Below, piece by piece: positions 52,486-62,567 of a stretch of 64,000 bases of DNA. The stretch is taken from assembly GCF_026155325.1 (NCBI RefSeq), contig NZ_JAPFPW010000011.1:1-64000 (forward strand). The letters run 5' to 3'. This stretch comes from Desulfobotulus pelophilus (GTDB taxonomy: Bacteria > Desulfobacterota > Desulfobacteria > Desulfobacterales > ASO4-4). Each line of letters begins with the position of its first letter. Position 1 is the first letter of the stretch. The notes beneath the pieces were generated by a model. That model was not told the origin of the DNA and made no database searches. It saw only the letters and a program-made list of their open reading frames with translations. The translations under genes were made by a program, and so were the position numbers.

Positions 52486-55455
52486 ATGAAGCGGATAATC
52501 AGAAATTCTTTAATTGTTACAGCATCATGTATGGTTTTGTGGTTTCCGGGTGTTTTTTTTGGACTTTCCATGGTGTTGACGCACATGGTGCCGGACAGAT
52601 TGTCTCATTTTCTGGGCCGGATCGTGAGCATTGAGCAGATCCGTGTGAATCCTTTTACCCTTTCTGTAACGGTGCGGAAATTTGAGATCAGGGAAAAAGA
52701 CGGGAGAGACTCCTTTGTTTCTTTTGATCGTTTTTATGTTAATGCGGAAATTCTTTCTTTGATTCAGCGTGGCCTGATTTTAAAGGCTGTGGAACTGGAT
52801 AAACCCGAAATTTATCTGACTCGTTTTTCGGATATGACATTTAATTTTTCAGATATTCTTGCGGGCATTCAAAGTGCTGCACCGGCGGATGCAGAAGTTG
52901 ACAAAACAGGTTCTGAATACCCACCCAGCTCCTTTCACTTTACCGTGCAGGATATTCGAATTGTGGATGGACGTATTGAATACAGAGATCTTCCTGCGGA
53001 CAAGACGCATCGATTTGATCCCATTAACTGGCACTTGCCCCTGATTTCCAATACAGAGCACCACAGGGATATTTTTTCAGAGCCTGCCCTACGCTTTGCT
53101 CTGGATGGCGCCCAGATCTTTGTTAATGTGTGGACAAAGCCCTTTAAAGACACCATGGAAACGTTTGTGGAACTTGGAGTGTCCGGTCTGTCCCTTCCCA
53201 TGTATGCGTCATATCTTCCAGAGGATCAGGTGAGTTTTATGCTTGAAAAAGGCACTCTGGATCTTACGGGCCAAGTGTCCTTTCGTATGGAGGAAAACCC
53301 GGTAGTGGAGGTGCAGGGGGATCTGATTCTTTCGGATATACATGTGATGGATAAGGCAGGTGAAGATATTTTTATGCTGCCCCGGCTGGAGTTGAGTCTT
53401 AACCCATCTCCAGTTCTCGAAAACCGTCTGCACATTGATACGCTTTTGATTCAGTCCCCCGGTCTTTTTGTTCAGCGCAGGGAAGATGGCAGCATCAGCC
53501 TGAATGATCTGATACCGGCTCCGGTTGATGCAGCTGATACATCCATTTCGGAAAAGATGGTTGCAGAAGATGAAAAAAATAAGGAAATCAGTGATGAAAG
53601 TGGCTTTTGGGTGGAGGTGGACAACTTTATTCTGGATGATGGCAGACTGCAATTCATGGATTTTGCAGTGCAGGCCGGAGGCAGTAACCCCACCCAGTTT
53701 TCTGTGCTAACGGATATTTATCCCCTGCAACTTGAGATATCTCCTTTTACCACGGTTCCTGACCATGCTTCTGTTTTTGATTTCAGTGCAGGTCTGAATG
53801 GGTCGGCCCAGCTTGCCATAAAAGGAGAGGTGCAGCTGACTCCCCTTTCCCTTGCAAGCGATCTTGTTTTGTCGGATTTTGCCCTTATCTGGCTGCAGCC
53901 TTATCTGCCTGAGAATATCCAGCTGGTGATCCGTGACGGAATGGCTTCTGCCGGAGCCAGTATTGCCTTTGCCATGGAGGAAAACAGTGGTTTTTCCCTT
54001 TCCCTTGAGTCTGATACGGCAATACTTGCCTTTAGCTCTGAGGATGCTCTGGAAGGAAATTCTTTTCTGGGCTGGGATGCTTTGACTGTTCAGGGTATCC
54101 GGGTGGATATGCATCCATTGCGTGTGGATGTGGATGAAATCGCCTTCAAAGGTATGTATGCCAGCCTTGCAGTGCTGGAAGACGGTGGCATGAACCTTGA
54201 TAATATTTTCATCAGGGAGGAACAGGAGGAAGACGCTGCCGTAAAAAAAGAAAAAGCCGATGAATCAGGCGGCCCTGTTTTTCTCCGCATCGGTGCCTTT
54301 GTAATGGATGATTCAGATTTCCGTTTTACAGACCGCCGTGTACTGCCCCATTACGATACCCGTCTGAACCTTGGGAATCTTCGCATTGCGGGCCTGACCT
54401 CCGAGGATTTCAGGGCTGCGGATGTTCATGCGAAGGGGCTGATTGACGGGTATGCTCCTTTGAAAATTACCGGCTCCATGAATCCTTTGAGTGAAAATCT
54501 TTTTGTGAATCTGGATTTCAGCCTTGGCAATCTGGAGATGGTGCCCTTTTCTCCGTATACGGGAAAATTTATAGGAAGGGCCATTGAGAAGGGCAAGTTA
54601 CATCTTGATGTGAAATATCATATAGAAAATCAAAGGATTACAGCAGATAATCATCTTCTTTTAGATCAGTTCACCCTTGGCAGAAGGGTGCCAGGTCCCG
54701 ACGCCATGAACCTGCCTGTGGGACTTGCCATCTCCCTTCTCAAGGACAGGCATGGCAAAATAGAAATTGACCTGCCCGTCTCAGGGAGAACCGATGATCC
54801 GGAATTTGCCTGGGGAAAGCTTGTACTGAGAACCCTTCAGAATCTCATTGTGCGGGCGGCAGCTTCACCGTTTTCTCTGGTGGCATCTCTGGTGGGCGGT
54901 GGCGAGGAAATGCAGTTCATTGAATTTGAACCCGGAACTGCGGATCTGGATGAGACAGCCCATGGCAAACTTCTGTCCATCCGGACCCTTCTTTATGAAA
55001 GACCGGGCCTGAGGATGGAGATTTTAGGATACGCAGATGAAAAAAATGATACCCGTGCCCTGGCGAAACAGAATCTGGAGAGAAGAATCCGGATGCGTGC
55101 ATCCGCAGAGGGTGTGATTTCTGATAAAGGTGATATGAATGCTGAAACAAGACATGATTATCTGAAGATACTGTATCAGGATGCCATGGCTGCCCGAGGG
55201 GATGAAAGTCCCGAAGCCAGTAAAGATGCGGAGCTGTCCGTTGAAGAAATGGAAGAGGTTTTGCTGGAGGGGTGGGATATCCGGACGGCTGATCTTTACC
55301 GCCTTGCCATGGAAAGGGCCGGTGCCGTCAGAGCCTATATCCTTGATGACGAGAGAATTGACGCGCAGCGGGTTTTTTTCAGGGAATCTTCCCAACCCCT
55401 GAAAACAGGCGATGATTTCGTAAGGGCCGGTCGGGTGGAGCTGGGGCTGCAGTAG
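52486..55455 (+). CDS. DUF748 protein, AsmA/TamB-like envelope protein
   Basis: A 989-residue envelope protein. Residues 8-32 are an uncleaved N-terminal membrane helix; the rest is long beta-rich sequence with repeated DUF748 segments such as FTLSVTVRKFEIREKDGR, SFHFTVQDIRIVDGRIEYRD and VDNFILDDGRLQFMDF. A C-terminal region (about 810-870) has FEPGTADLDETAHGKLLSIR and ILGYADEKND, resembling an OmpA-type peptidoglycan-associated fold. Proteins of this kind bridge the periplasm and may transport lipids. GGAGG precedes the ATG. It is convergent with the SulP gene. Confidence 0.85.
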   Translation: MKRIIRNSLIVTASCMVLWFPGVFFGLSMVLTHMVPDRLSHFLGRIVSIEQIRVNPFTLSVTVRKFEIREKDGRDSFVSFDRFYVNAEILSLIQRGLILKAVELDKPEIYLTRFSDMTFNFSDILAGIQSAAPADAEVDKTGSEYPPSSFHFTVQDIRIVDGRIEYRDLPADKTHRFDPINWHLPLISNTEHHRDIFSEPALRFALDGAQIFVNVWTKPFKDTMETFVELGVSGLSLPMYASYLPEDQVSFMLEKGTLDLTGQVSFRMEENPVVEVQGDLILSDIHVMDKAGEDIFMLPRLELSLNPSPVLENRLHIDTLLIQSPGLFVQRREDGSISLNDLIPAPVDAADTSISEKMVAEDEKNKEISDESGFWVEVDNFILDDGRLQFMDFAVQAGGSNPTQFSVLTDIYPLQLEISPFTTVPDHASVFDFSAGLNGSAQLAIKGEVQLTPLSLASDLVLSDFALIWLQPYLPENIQLVIRDGMASAGASIAFAMEENSGFSLSLESDTAILAFSSEDALEGNSFLGWDALTVQGIRVDMHPLRVDVDEIAFKGMYASLAVLEDGGMNLDNIFIREEQEEDAAVKKEKADESGGPVFLRIGAFVMDDSDFRFTDRRVLPHYDTRLNLGNLRIAGLTSEDFRAADVHAKGLIDGYAPLKITGSMNPLSENLFVNLDFSLGNLEMVPFSPYTGKFIGRAIEKGKLHLDVKYHIENQRITADNHLLLDQFTLGRRVPGPDAMNLPVGLAISLLKDRHGKIEIDLPVSGRTDDPEFAWGKLVLRTLQNLIVRAAASPFSLVASLVGGGEEMQFIEFEPGTADLDETAHGKLLSIRTLLYERPGLRMEILGYADEKNDTRALAKQNLERRIRMRASAEGVISDKGDMNAETRHDYLKILYQDAMAARGDESPEASKDAELSVEEMEEVLLEGWDIRTADLYRLAMERAGAVRAYILDDERIDAQRVFFRESSQPLKTGDDFVRAGRVELGLQ

Positions 55456-55481
55456 GGCTTTACAGAATTATCATGCAGGTT

Positions 55482-57812
55482 TCAGTGGGTCTGACGTGAG
55501 AGCTCATCAATTATCATACGATGCACATGAAGGGCTGTCTGCGGATCGCTGGATTCCATTCTGCGGAGGGCTGTGGAAGTTAAAAAGGACAGATGCGCAT
55601 CGGTTTCCGCCACATAGGAGAGCGGACTGATCCATGAATCATAGGCTGCGAACTCGGCAAAGAAGGTGCCGGGTTCCAGTGCCCGCAGCGCCGTGTGTTT
55701 CCCTTCTGCTGTGACTTCATATTCCCTGATCAGTCCTTCTTTGACAAAAACCATGGATTTCACCGGGTACCCGGATCTGAATATGACTGACCGGGCTTCA
55801 AATTTTTTATGGTCCATAAAAGGATTCATTTTTTCCATTAATGCTTCCACCTTTTCCTGACGGGCAAGGTGGGCAAGCAGATCGTCGGCAACGGCATCAA
55901 AAAGGGATTCTTTTATACTGTCCCCGTAAAGGTTGTTCAGGTTGGCATTCATTTCAATCTCTTCGAGAATTCTGTCTTCACTCCATTCCAGTGCCTTGTT
56001 TCTATTTTCAAAAAACTTACTATTTTTTTCTGTTTTGTTGTCTGTACCATGGAGGATCAGTTCTTTGAAACGGGGAGATACTCCGGAAAAAAGTACTGCA
56101 ATTCCGGAACCGTCGATTTTTTGGAAAAGCCGTAAAAAACTGTTGATGGCAGAAATATCAAAACCTGTTACCCCTTCAAAACTGATGAGAACAAAACGGG
56201 TATCCTGATTTTCTGTTTTTTTCATTATGGCAGTGGTCAGCGTACTGACGGAACCGAAAAAAAGGTATCCTGTAAGATGAAAGATCTGCACTCTGTGTCC
56301 GTTTTGGATCAGCATACGTCTGTGGGGTAAAGACCTTTGTTTTGTACTTTGTTCTTTTTCAAGGCTTTGGGATTGCGCCAGAGCAGGGATGCGGCTGAAG
56401 CGGACTACAAAAAGTACAAGGCTTGCAAGAAGGCCGAAGAGAACACCTTCCAGATATCCAAAGATCCCTATAATGGCAAAGACGAAAAGGATAACGCTAT
56501 AGTCTGCAAGGGGCATGCGGCTGCGTGTATCCACAATAAAATCAGAAATAAAGGAAATTCCCAGTAGCAGAAGAAACCCGCCTAAAAGACCTTTGGGAAA
56601 GACGGAAAGAATCTGTCCCCCAAAAAAGAGAGCGCATGTCAGCAGAAGGGCCGCAGTGATGCCGACAAGGCGGGTGTATGCTCCGGTTTTAAAACCCAGC
56701 ATGGAAAGGCTGATGGAATTGTAACCAGCAGGAGCACCGGCAAAGGCTGCCAGTATATTACCGCTGCCGTTGACCACCAGTTCCCGGTTGATATCCAGGT
56801 CCTGCCGGGAAGCCAGTTCAATCCCATTGGAGTTAAGCAGAAGACCGATCATGGCAATGAAAGGAATAATGGCAAGGGTGGGCATTTGCCCTGCAATGGC
56901 AGACCAGTCAACCTTGTAGATGTCTGTGTAACTGAAGGCCGGCCAGAGGCTTGTGGTGGAAAAGTCAGCAAAAAAAAGGCCTTTTTCTCTGGCCATATCC
57001 ATATGGATACCGGATATGGGTAAAAATGCGTGATAAAGAAAAAGTACCACCAGCATGGACCCCGGAAGGATCATGAAATGGGACCAGCGCTTCATGCAGA
57101 AAAAGAGAAGAAAAGCATACAAGGTACCCGGCACCCAGAGTATAATGTTTTCTTTGTCCAATAGAAAATGCAATGAATCCTTTGTTATGGAAATACCGGT
57201 CATGACTTCCAGGCTGCCATGGGTGAGAAGCCATCCGGTGCCTGCCAGAAAACCTGCCACAACCGGATAGGGCATGAAGCGCAGGAGTTCGGCAAAGCGC
57301 AGCTTTGCGGCCAGAATAAAGACAAGGCCCGTAGCCAGACTGGAGAGCATCAGTCCGGCTACTATGGTGATAAAAACCGTATCCGGGTCCGTCATTACCA
57401 TGGAAGCGGCCATGCCTGCTGCGGCACCTGCGTAAATGGCCGTTGGCGCATCCTGAGGGAAGTTGATGCTGGATCTGAATCCACCGAAAAGTGTTGTGAT
57501 ACCAAGCAGAAGAACGGCACCCGTCAGGGTAAGTCCCATGGCCCGCTGGGCGTGTATCTGCAGCGGGCCTGCAAAGATCATGGCTGCAAATGAAACCTGA
57601 ATAATCAGGCCCATGAGACCTATAATAAGACCTGCACTCAGGCCGGGAAAAGCCTTTGATGAAGACAGATCTGTGATCAGCTCCTGAAAAAGAGAGGGTA
57701 AGGGAGAATTCGGCAAGGTTGTATTCCGATTTTGATTGTTATTGTAAGTAACTGGCAACGTTACACTCAACCCCTGAGCCGTGTCAATTACTTGTTTTTC
57801 AGGCATATGCAT
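55482..57812 (-). CDS. SulP anion transporter with STAS and cyclic-nucleotide-binding domains
   Basis: A 776-residue inner-membrane protein. Residues 55-480 form the SulP/SLC26 transporter domain (FGGFRSSINFPQDAPTAIYA and VVNGSGNILAAFAGAPAGYN); a STAS domain follows (about 510-605, LISFEGVTGFDISAINSF), then a cyclic-nucleotide-binding domain (about 655-770, GLIREYEVTAEGKHTALRAL). The last domain suggests direct gating or localisation by a nucleotide. The transported anion is unknown (sulfate or bicarbonate are usual). No good ribosome site lies before the first ATG, so the exact start is uncertain by a few codons. Confidence 0.88.
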   Translation of the reverse strand: MHMPEKQVIDTAQGLSVTLPVTYNNNQNRNTTLPNSPLPSLFQELITDLSSSKAFPGLSAGLIIGLMGLIIQVSFAAMIFAGPLQIHAQRAMGLTLTGAVLLLGITTLFGGFRSSINFPQDAPTAIYAGAAAGMAASMVMTDPDTVFITIVAGLMLSSLATGLVFILAAKLRFAELLRFMPYPVVAGFLAGTGWLLTHGSLEVMTGISITKDSLHFLLDKENIILWVPGTLYAFLLFFCMKRWSHFMILPGSMLVVLFLYHAFLPISGIHMDMAREKGLFFADFSTTSLWPAFSYTDIYKVDWSAIAGQMPTLAIIPFIAMIGLLLNSNGIELASRQDLDINRELVVNGSGNILAAFAGAPAGYNSISLSMLGFKTGAYTRLVGITAALLLTCALFFGGQILSVFPKGLLGGFLLLLGISFISDFIVDTRSRMPLADYSVILFVFAIIGIFGYLEGVLFGLLASLVLFVVRFSRIPALAQSQSLEKEQSTKQRSLPHRRMLIQNGHRVQIFHLTGYLFFGSVSTLTTAIMKKTENQDTRFVLISFEGVTGFDISAINSFLRLFQKIDGSGIAVLFSGVSPRFKELILHGTDNKTEKNSKFFENRNKALEWSEDRILEEIEMNANLNNLYGDSIKESLFDAVADDLLAHLARQEKVEALMEKMNPFMDHKKFEARSVIFRSGYPVKSMVFVKEGLIREYEVTAEGKHTALRALEPGTFFAEFAAYDSWISPLSYVAETDAHLSFLTSTALRRMESSDPQTALHVHRMIIDELSRQTH

Positions 57813-57919
57813 GAAAGGAGGATCAATATTATGCTTCAGTTGTTTGAGGCGAAAAATATTGGAAAAAGACCTGAGCAGCAGGGGGAGTCTGGAAATGGGG
57901 CAGGATTTTTGTGTATGGT

Positions 57920-58150
57920 ATGGAGGAGGGAAGGGGAAAACACCCCCGGATTTCCATCAGAAACCTGGATATACTAAGCGTAGCCGCCCTGTTCAGGGCG
58001 GAAAAAAACTCGTCCAGAAGCAGGAGCTTTCGTTTTCGCAGCAGGGCGCGGGCCAGTGCCACCCGCTGTTTCTCGTTGCCGGAGATTTCATGGGGACAGG
58101 GAGATACCAGCCCTTGAAGCGCGAAGTGATCCATGAGTTCCCGGCAACGG
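57920..58150 (-). pseudogene. Fragment of an ABC transporter ATPase
   Basis: The frame encodes HFALQGLVSPCPHEISGNEK, then QRVALARALLRKRKLLLLDE and FFSALNRA: the ABC signature and Walker B of an importer ATPase, with the usual DEPFSALD changed to DEFFSALN. There is no Walker A, and the C-terminus drifts into unrelated sequence. It abuts a transposase fragment and is non-functional. Confidence 0.75.
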
Positions 58151-58186
58151 TGTTTTTTTTTTGCGTTATGGCCGCTTTTCCGTTGA

Positions 58187-58372
58187 ACCATGAAATATCA
58201 TAAAGACGGCTTCGGTAAAGGCCTGTCAGCTCATTGAGCCTGTATTGATCCGATGCGCTCAGGTCTTGGGTTTCTGCAAGGTAAGGTTTCGCCACATCCG
58301 GCCCTTTGAAAAGCCGTGTCCAGCGGATGAAAGCTTCGCGATCCGACCAGGCAAGGGCACGATCCTTAAGGA
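58187..58372 (-). pseudogene. Internal fragment of a Y1-like transposase
   Basis: The frame reads LKDRALAWSDREAFIRWTRL, then KPYLAETQDLSASDQYRLNE and LTGLYRSRLYDISWF, clearly homologous to residues of the full transposase at 62568-63599 (YLSETEDLSASDQLRLDEL). Both ends are missing. It joins the ABC ATPase fragment on one side and the 3' end of the large secreted protein on the other. Confidence 0.8.
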
Positions 58373-58409
58373 CGAAGTCGGTGTTCTGTGGTCGTGTTTG
58401 TGGTCGAGT

Positions 58410-61400
58410 TCAATGAGAAACCGAAAGCAACACCCCAACCATACAGCCTCCCGACCCCCCTTTCTCCGTTACTGGAGACGGAGTTTTTCCTGTATTATCG
58501 GAAGGTAGAGGAGAAGGCGAAAGAGCTACGGCCAGCCCCCATGAAAATCCAACGGCCCCATTCATGGATCTGTCTGCGTCGTTAGGACCTCCATCTTCAA
58601 TTTCCAAGAAAAGACAGGAGTTCCCTTCAACAAGTCCATCACTGTACAGGTCAGCAGCAGGAGCCGGACATAGCCCCGCTGCTGTCACAGGCGCTGACCG
58701 TATCCGGTTCCTGCTGTCTTCAACAAATGTTTGCCATCCGTTCTGCACATCATATATTCTTAAGATACTGCCCTTTTGAATTCGATTATCCCTGGATAAG
58801 GGGATGATCATAAAAGCACTTTGCCCTGCACTACTGAAATCTGTGATCTCAAAATCGAAGACCGGACCATGGTGTTGCATGCCCCGGTCTTCGGGATAAA
58901 GGGCTGGGCTTCCTGAAGGTCCTCCATAAAGGACAATATCCTCCATGGCTATCTGAATCCCCTGTTTTCCTGCGGCAGAGGCCACGGCTCCCGGCCGGAT
59001 ACGCAGCCCCGGAACCGTTTCCGCATGGAGATTTGCATCAGCGGCAAGGCGCACCCGGTGGGGATAGGCATGCTCCGGGTCGAGATAATCGGGTATCCTG
59101 TTTTCAGAAAAATCCAGAAGACCGCAGCCATCTCCAGGAGCACCGGGGTCAGGGCAGACATCCAGTATCCTGAAACGTATCCCTGCATGGGACGCAATAC
59201 CAAGGGAGGCATTGGATACACGGAGGCTTACGTCATAAAGACCCGGCGGAAAAACGGTTGGGTCCAGAATCCATTCCGAGCCATCCCCAGAATCATGAAA
59301 AAGGCGTCCATCAGCCCCCAAAAAGGTCCATTCGTAGATAAATTCGTCTGACAGGCCATTGCGAACCACATGAGAACTGATTTTTCCTGGTCCCTGTCCC
59401 TGCACAAGGGCTGTAACGGGCATGGACACATCCGGCTGAAGCAGAGAAAGGCGGATGAGGGGCGGCTGGGGGTTGGGGGTAAAGGTAAGGGCATGCCTTA
59501 ATGATATGCTTTTTTGCGCATGGACAGGATCTCCAAGCACAAAATCCACATCCAGAACAGAAGAGACCTCGCCGGGTGCCTCAAAAACAAGGGCTGCGAT
59601 CTGCGTTGCGTCCTGTTCCTGCTGGGGTTCATCAAAAACAATTTCCCCCTTTCTCAGATTCTCAGGGAGTATCCACGCGGCTCCTTCCGTTTCAAAGGGA
59701 ACCCGGACAGGATAGCTGGGAGCCCTGCCGTCCATGAAAATACGTACGGAAACAGCCCCACCGGCACCCGCCGTCTGGGCTTTGGAAACAAAGCCGACCC
59801 TTGGATACACAAAAATATCCAGCATGTCCTTTCTGGAAAGATCCTGAACCTCTATCCTGTACAACCCGGTTTTCAATATATCCAGCTCATACCTTCCGAT
59901 AGAAGTTTGCCTGAATATGCCATCCTGTGACAAGACCGATCCATTAAGGCGAATCTGCAAAATTTCCGGAGCAACCCCTCCGGATATGGAGAAAGCAACT
60001 CTGTCACCAAGGTCTGCCCGGATGGTTTGCGCAGGATTCCCATCCTTATCCATTATTGAAAATGAAGAAAGAGCAAAGCTTGCACTGACGCTGATACTGG
60101 CTTTTACATTGAGGTCTCGGCGGGGATTTTCCTTTGAGCCATCACTCCAGCCCACAAAAATATAGCCGCTGTCGGCAAGGGCTGTTACAAAATTACCCTG
60201 CCCTCCCTCCCTGACGGTTTGCATATCAGGACCGAAAATCGTACCATTGGCTCCGGCTTGGTAACGCAATGTATAGGTCTGGACGGGTAAGGCTTTAAAG
60301 ACTGCAACGACCGTGCAGTCTTGGCTGATGGGGCCCGTGGCATAGGTATTGCCGGAAAGGCTACCATTGCAGCCACCAACACTCTCAATCGCGTAACCGC
60401 TGTTCGCAGAAACAGCAAAGCTTGCGGTCTGCCCGTGCTCCACACTGCGGGTGTCGGGCTGAATTTTTCCGCCTGCACCGGATCGGGCATCCACGGTATG
60501 GACCTGCGGCCTGAAAGCAGCCTCCACAGTGCAGTCTGCCCTTACCGGCCCTGTGGTGTAGGTAGTTCCGAGAAGAACACCATTGCAGCCCCTTACCTGA
60601 TCAATAATATACCCCGAAGGTGGAAACAGGGTAAAAGACGTGGTATTGCCCTGAATAACAGGACTGCTGGCAGGCCGTATGGCATCCGTGAAACCGGATA
60701 CGGTACTTACGGTAAAGGTTTCAATGGGTCTTCCGATGGCAAGAATTCCATCCCTACCGGCCTTCGTGGGAGAACTGCCCGGAGTGTTACCTCGCCAGCG
60801 GTACGTGTGTACTCCCCCGACAGGGGTGGAAAAAACCATTTTCCCGATACCGACACCGCTTGGCCTGCCTTTGGAATTCGGCAGTGCCCGATAGTTAAAA
60901 ATCGCAGCATAGTCCCCCTCTCTGTTACGCGTATCACTGCCATGGGGCGATGAGGTGGCATCGGCAATATACACCTCATAGCTGTCATCAGAGATTCTCC
61001 TGGGTGTTGAGTAAATAATCATGACATGACCCGTATTTCCGGTGACATCGCCATCCGTATCTTTATAGGCAATAAGATCACCCGGAAGGGCATCCCGGAT
61101 ATGCCCAACCGAACTCCAGTATCGGCTTTCTGCACCGTCACGGATAGCTATGATACGATCATAGTAATCCTTTGCCCGGGGCCTTACAGGGGCTCCCGTG
61201 CGACTGCTTTTGGGAAAATCATTGAAATAGGGCGAGGGACGTTCCGGATCAGGGGTGGAAGTATCCAGCCTCTCCAGAATTTTTCCAACCCAATATGAGC
61301 AGTCAACATGGAATTTTCCTTGATTATCGAACACATATTTGTCGTTTCTGTAGAATGTTTCCGTTACACGACCCAGCAGGGCATCGTGGGCCTTAATGAG

Positions 61401-61523
61401 TTTTTCTCCCATGGTCACAGGATTTTCACCAGTGCCGTCAAAAGCTTCTGCTTTGCGATTCAGAAAAATAGCCAAAAGACACAGGATGATGACCATGGAA
61501 ATACAGTTTTTAACTATTTTCAT
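58410..61523 (-). CDS. Large secreted NlpC/P60-like protein with beta repeats
   Basis: A 1037-residue exported protein. A signal peptide ends near NRKAEA (residue 27). Residues 30-200 form an NlpC/P60-like domain with Cys75 in FHVDCSYWVGKIL and His166 in GNTGHVMIIYS. Three repeats with GCNG and GTTYTTGPVRADCTVEA or GNTYATGPISQDCTVVA (about 280-415) are followed by an InlB B-type repeat (ADSGYIFVGWSDGS), long beta-sandwich segments, and a C-terminal domain with IEDGGPNDADRSMNG like the choice-of-anchor family. The protein ends in GGSGGCMVGVLLSVSH, where a surface-sorting helix would be expected, 20 bases before transposase debris, so the tail may be truncated. Confidence 0.85.
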   Translation of the reverse strand: MKIVKNCISMVIILCLLAIFLNRKAEAFDGTGENPVTMGEKLIKAHDALLGRVTETFYRNDKYVFDNQGKFHVDCSYWVGKILERLDTSTPDPERPSPYFNDFPKSSRTGAPVRPRAKDYYDRIIAIRDGAESRYWSSVGHIRDALPGDLIAYKDTDGDVTGNTGHVMIIYSTPRRISDDSYEVYIADATSSPHGSDTRNREGDYAAIFNYRALPNSKGRPSGVGIGKMVFSTPVGGVHTYRWRGNTPGSSPTKAGRDGILAIGRPIETFTVSTVSGFTDAIRPASSPVIQGNTTSFTLFPPSGYIIDQVRGCNGVLLGTTYTTGPVRADCTVEAAFRPQVHTVDARSGAGGKIQPDTRSVEHGQTASFAVSANSGYAIESVGGCNGSLSGNTYATGPISQDCTVVAVFKALPVQTYTLRYQAGANGTIFGPDMQTVREGGQGNFVTALADSGYIFVGWSDGSKENPRRDLNVKASISVSASFALSSFSIMDKDGNPAQTIRADLGDRVAFSISGGVAPEILQIRLNGSVLSQDGIFRQTSIGRYELDILKTGLYRIEVQDLSRKDMLDIFVYPRVGFVSKAQTAGAGGAVSVRIFMDGRAPSYPVRVPFETEGAAWILPENLRKGEIVFDEPQQEQDATQIAALVFEAPGEVSSVLDVDFVLGDPVHAQKSISLRHALTFTPNPQPPLIRLSLLQPDVSMPVTALVQGQGPGKISSHVVRNGLSDEFIYEWTFLGADGRLFHDSGDGSEWILDPTVFPPGLYDVSLRVSNASLGIASHAGIRFRILDVCPDPGAPGDGCGLLDFSENRIPDYLDPEHAYPHRVRLAADANLHAETVPGLRIRPGAVASAAGKQGIQIAMEDIVLYGGPSGSPALYPEDRGMQHHGPVFDFEITDFSSAGQSAFMIIPLSRDNRIQKGSILRIYDVQNGWQTFVEDSRNRIRSAPVTAAGLCPAPAADLYSDGLVEGNSCLFLEIEDGGPNDADRSMNGAVGFSWGLAVALSPSPLPSDNTGKTPSPVTEKGGSGGCMVGVLLSVSH

Positions 61524-62369
61524 TTTTTTTTCCTGGCTTTAAAAAAAGCGATATGGAAAGGGCCACCCTGGGGACCCATAAAACCATAAATTACGATTAT
61601 GAATTTCAGATATAACCAGAGAAATCCCACACTCTCTGAAAGGGTTAAAACCACCACAAAACCAATAGGGTTCTAATTATAAAGGAAAATAATATGGGCC
61701 GATTAAAAGATACACTTCACCACACATCAGAAACTGCCCAACAGACAGCTCAAAAAGGCCCTATCCATTTCTTCGGTTTCTGATTCAGGTTGAAAAAGAT
61801 CCTTATGAGCACCGCTTACCAACAAGGACCTATAGCAAATGACATACCAGCACCCTAAAAACAGCGAATGCGCTGCTTCTTAGTTTTTACCAACAAAGCA
61901 AAACTTTCTTCCATAATCATTGTTGACAAAAAATGCCAAATAATGGCACTTTTGAGCAAAACAAAGCACGATACAGGCACTGGCCATTCACCGATACACC
62001 ATGTCAATGGTGATTCCATCACGCAGTATGTGTTGTTTTTCTTATTCTGTTTGTGGTCTTTGTGTAATGGCCTAATTTAAAAGTATAAAATTTTAAAATT
62101 TTAGGTTTTTTATATGGAAACGGCCCTTGGTTTAGCGTGTGGGATGATTGTATAAGTATTTAAATCCACTAAAAAATAGTTTTTTTGATTGCGGCACCTA
62201 AGACCCCAAATTAATACAATAATGATTTGGATTGTGTGGTATGAAAAACAAGATTGCTAACTTTAGTTCACAGGAGTTTTTTTCATAAAAATGAGGCATC
62301 CCAGTATTCGAAATTATTAGGACTTTTTTTCTTGTCATTTACTCAAAAAAATATTTCAGAAGAGGTCTA
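61524..62369. other. Long AT-rich intergenic stretch
   Basis: No gene is supported across nearly 850 bases; the open frames are short, unconserved in look and lack ribosome sites. A TTGACA (61923-61928) is followed by the palindrome TGCCAAATAATGGCA (61934-61948), which could be an operator. Runs of A and T suggest promoter or curved DNA. Confidence 0.45.
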
Positions 62370-62545
62370 AGTGGTTGTCACAGAGAAAGGCCCTGCGGAC
62401 ACAGCGGCAGGCACAGTGACCATGGGGTGCTTTCAACGTTGCTGAGGGCAGAACGGGGGGGCATGGTGCCCATCTTGTGGGAATAGGATCTTGTTTTTAA
62501 ATGGAAAGATAGGGGGGGGAGCAAGGATGCCTTGGGTGTCCTGTG
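62370..62545 (-). repeat. Partial duplicate of the transposase 5' end
   Basis: The sequence repeats 63495-63695 imperfectly in the same orientation: CTTGTTTTTAAATGGAAAGA versus the parallel TTTTGTTTTTAAAGGGAAAG, then PRSALSNVESTPWSLCL versus PRSTLISLESTPWYHCV in translation. It covers the leader and about the first 30 codons only, so it is a tandem-duplication remnant of the gene next to it. Confidence 0.78.
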
Positions 62546-62567
62546 GTGGGCATCCTGCGGTGGGCAA

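Noticed and set aside
61868-62080. 70-residue open frame in the long gap before the transposase
   Set aside because: No ribosome site, no family resemblance and AT-rich random-looking composition.
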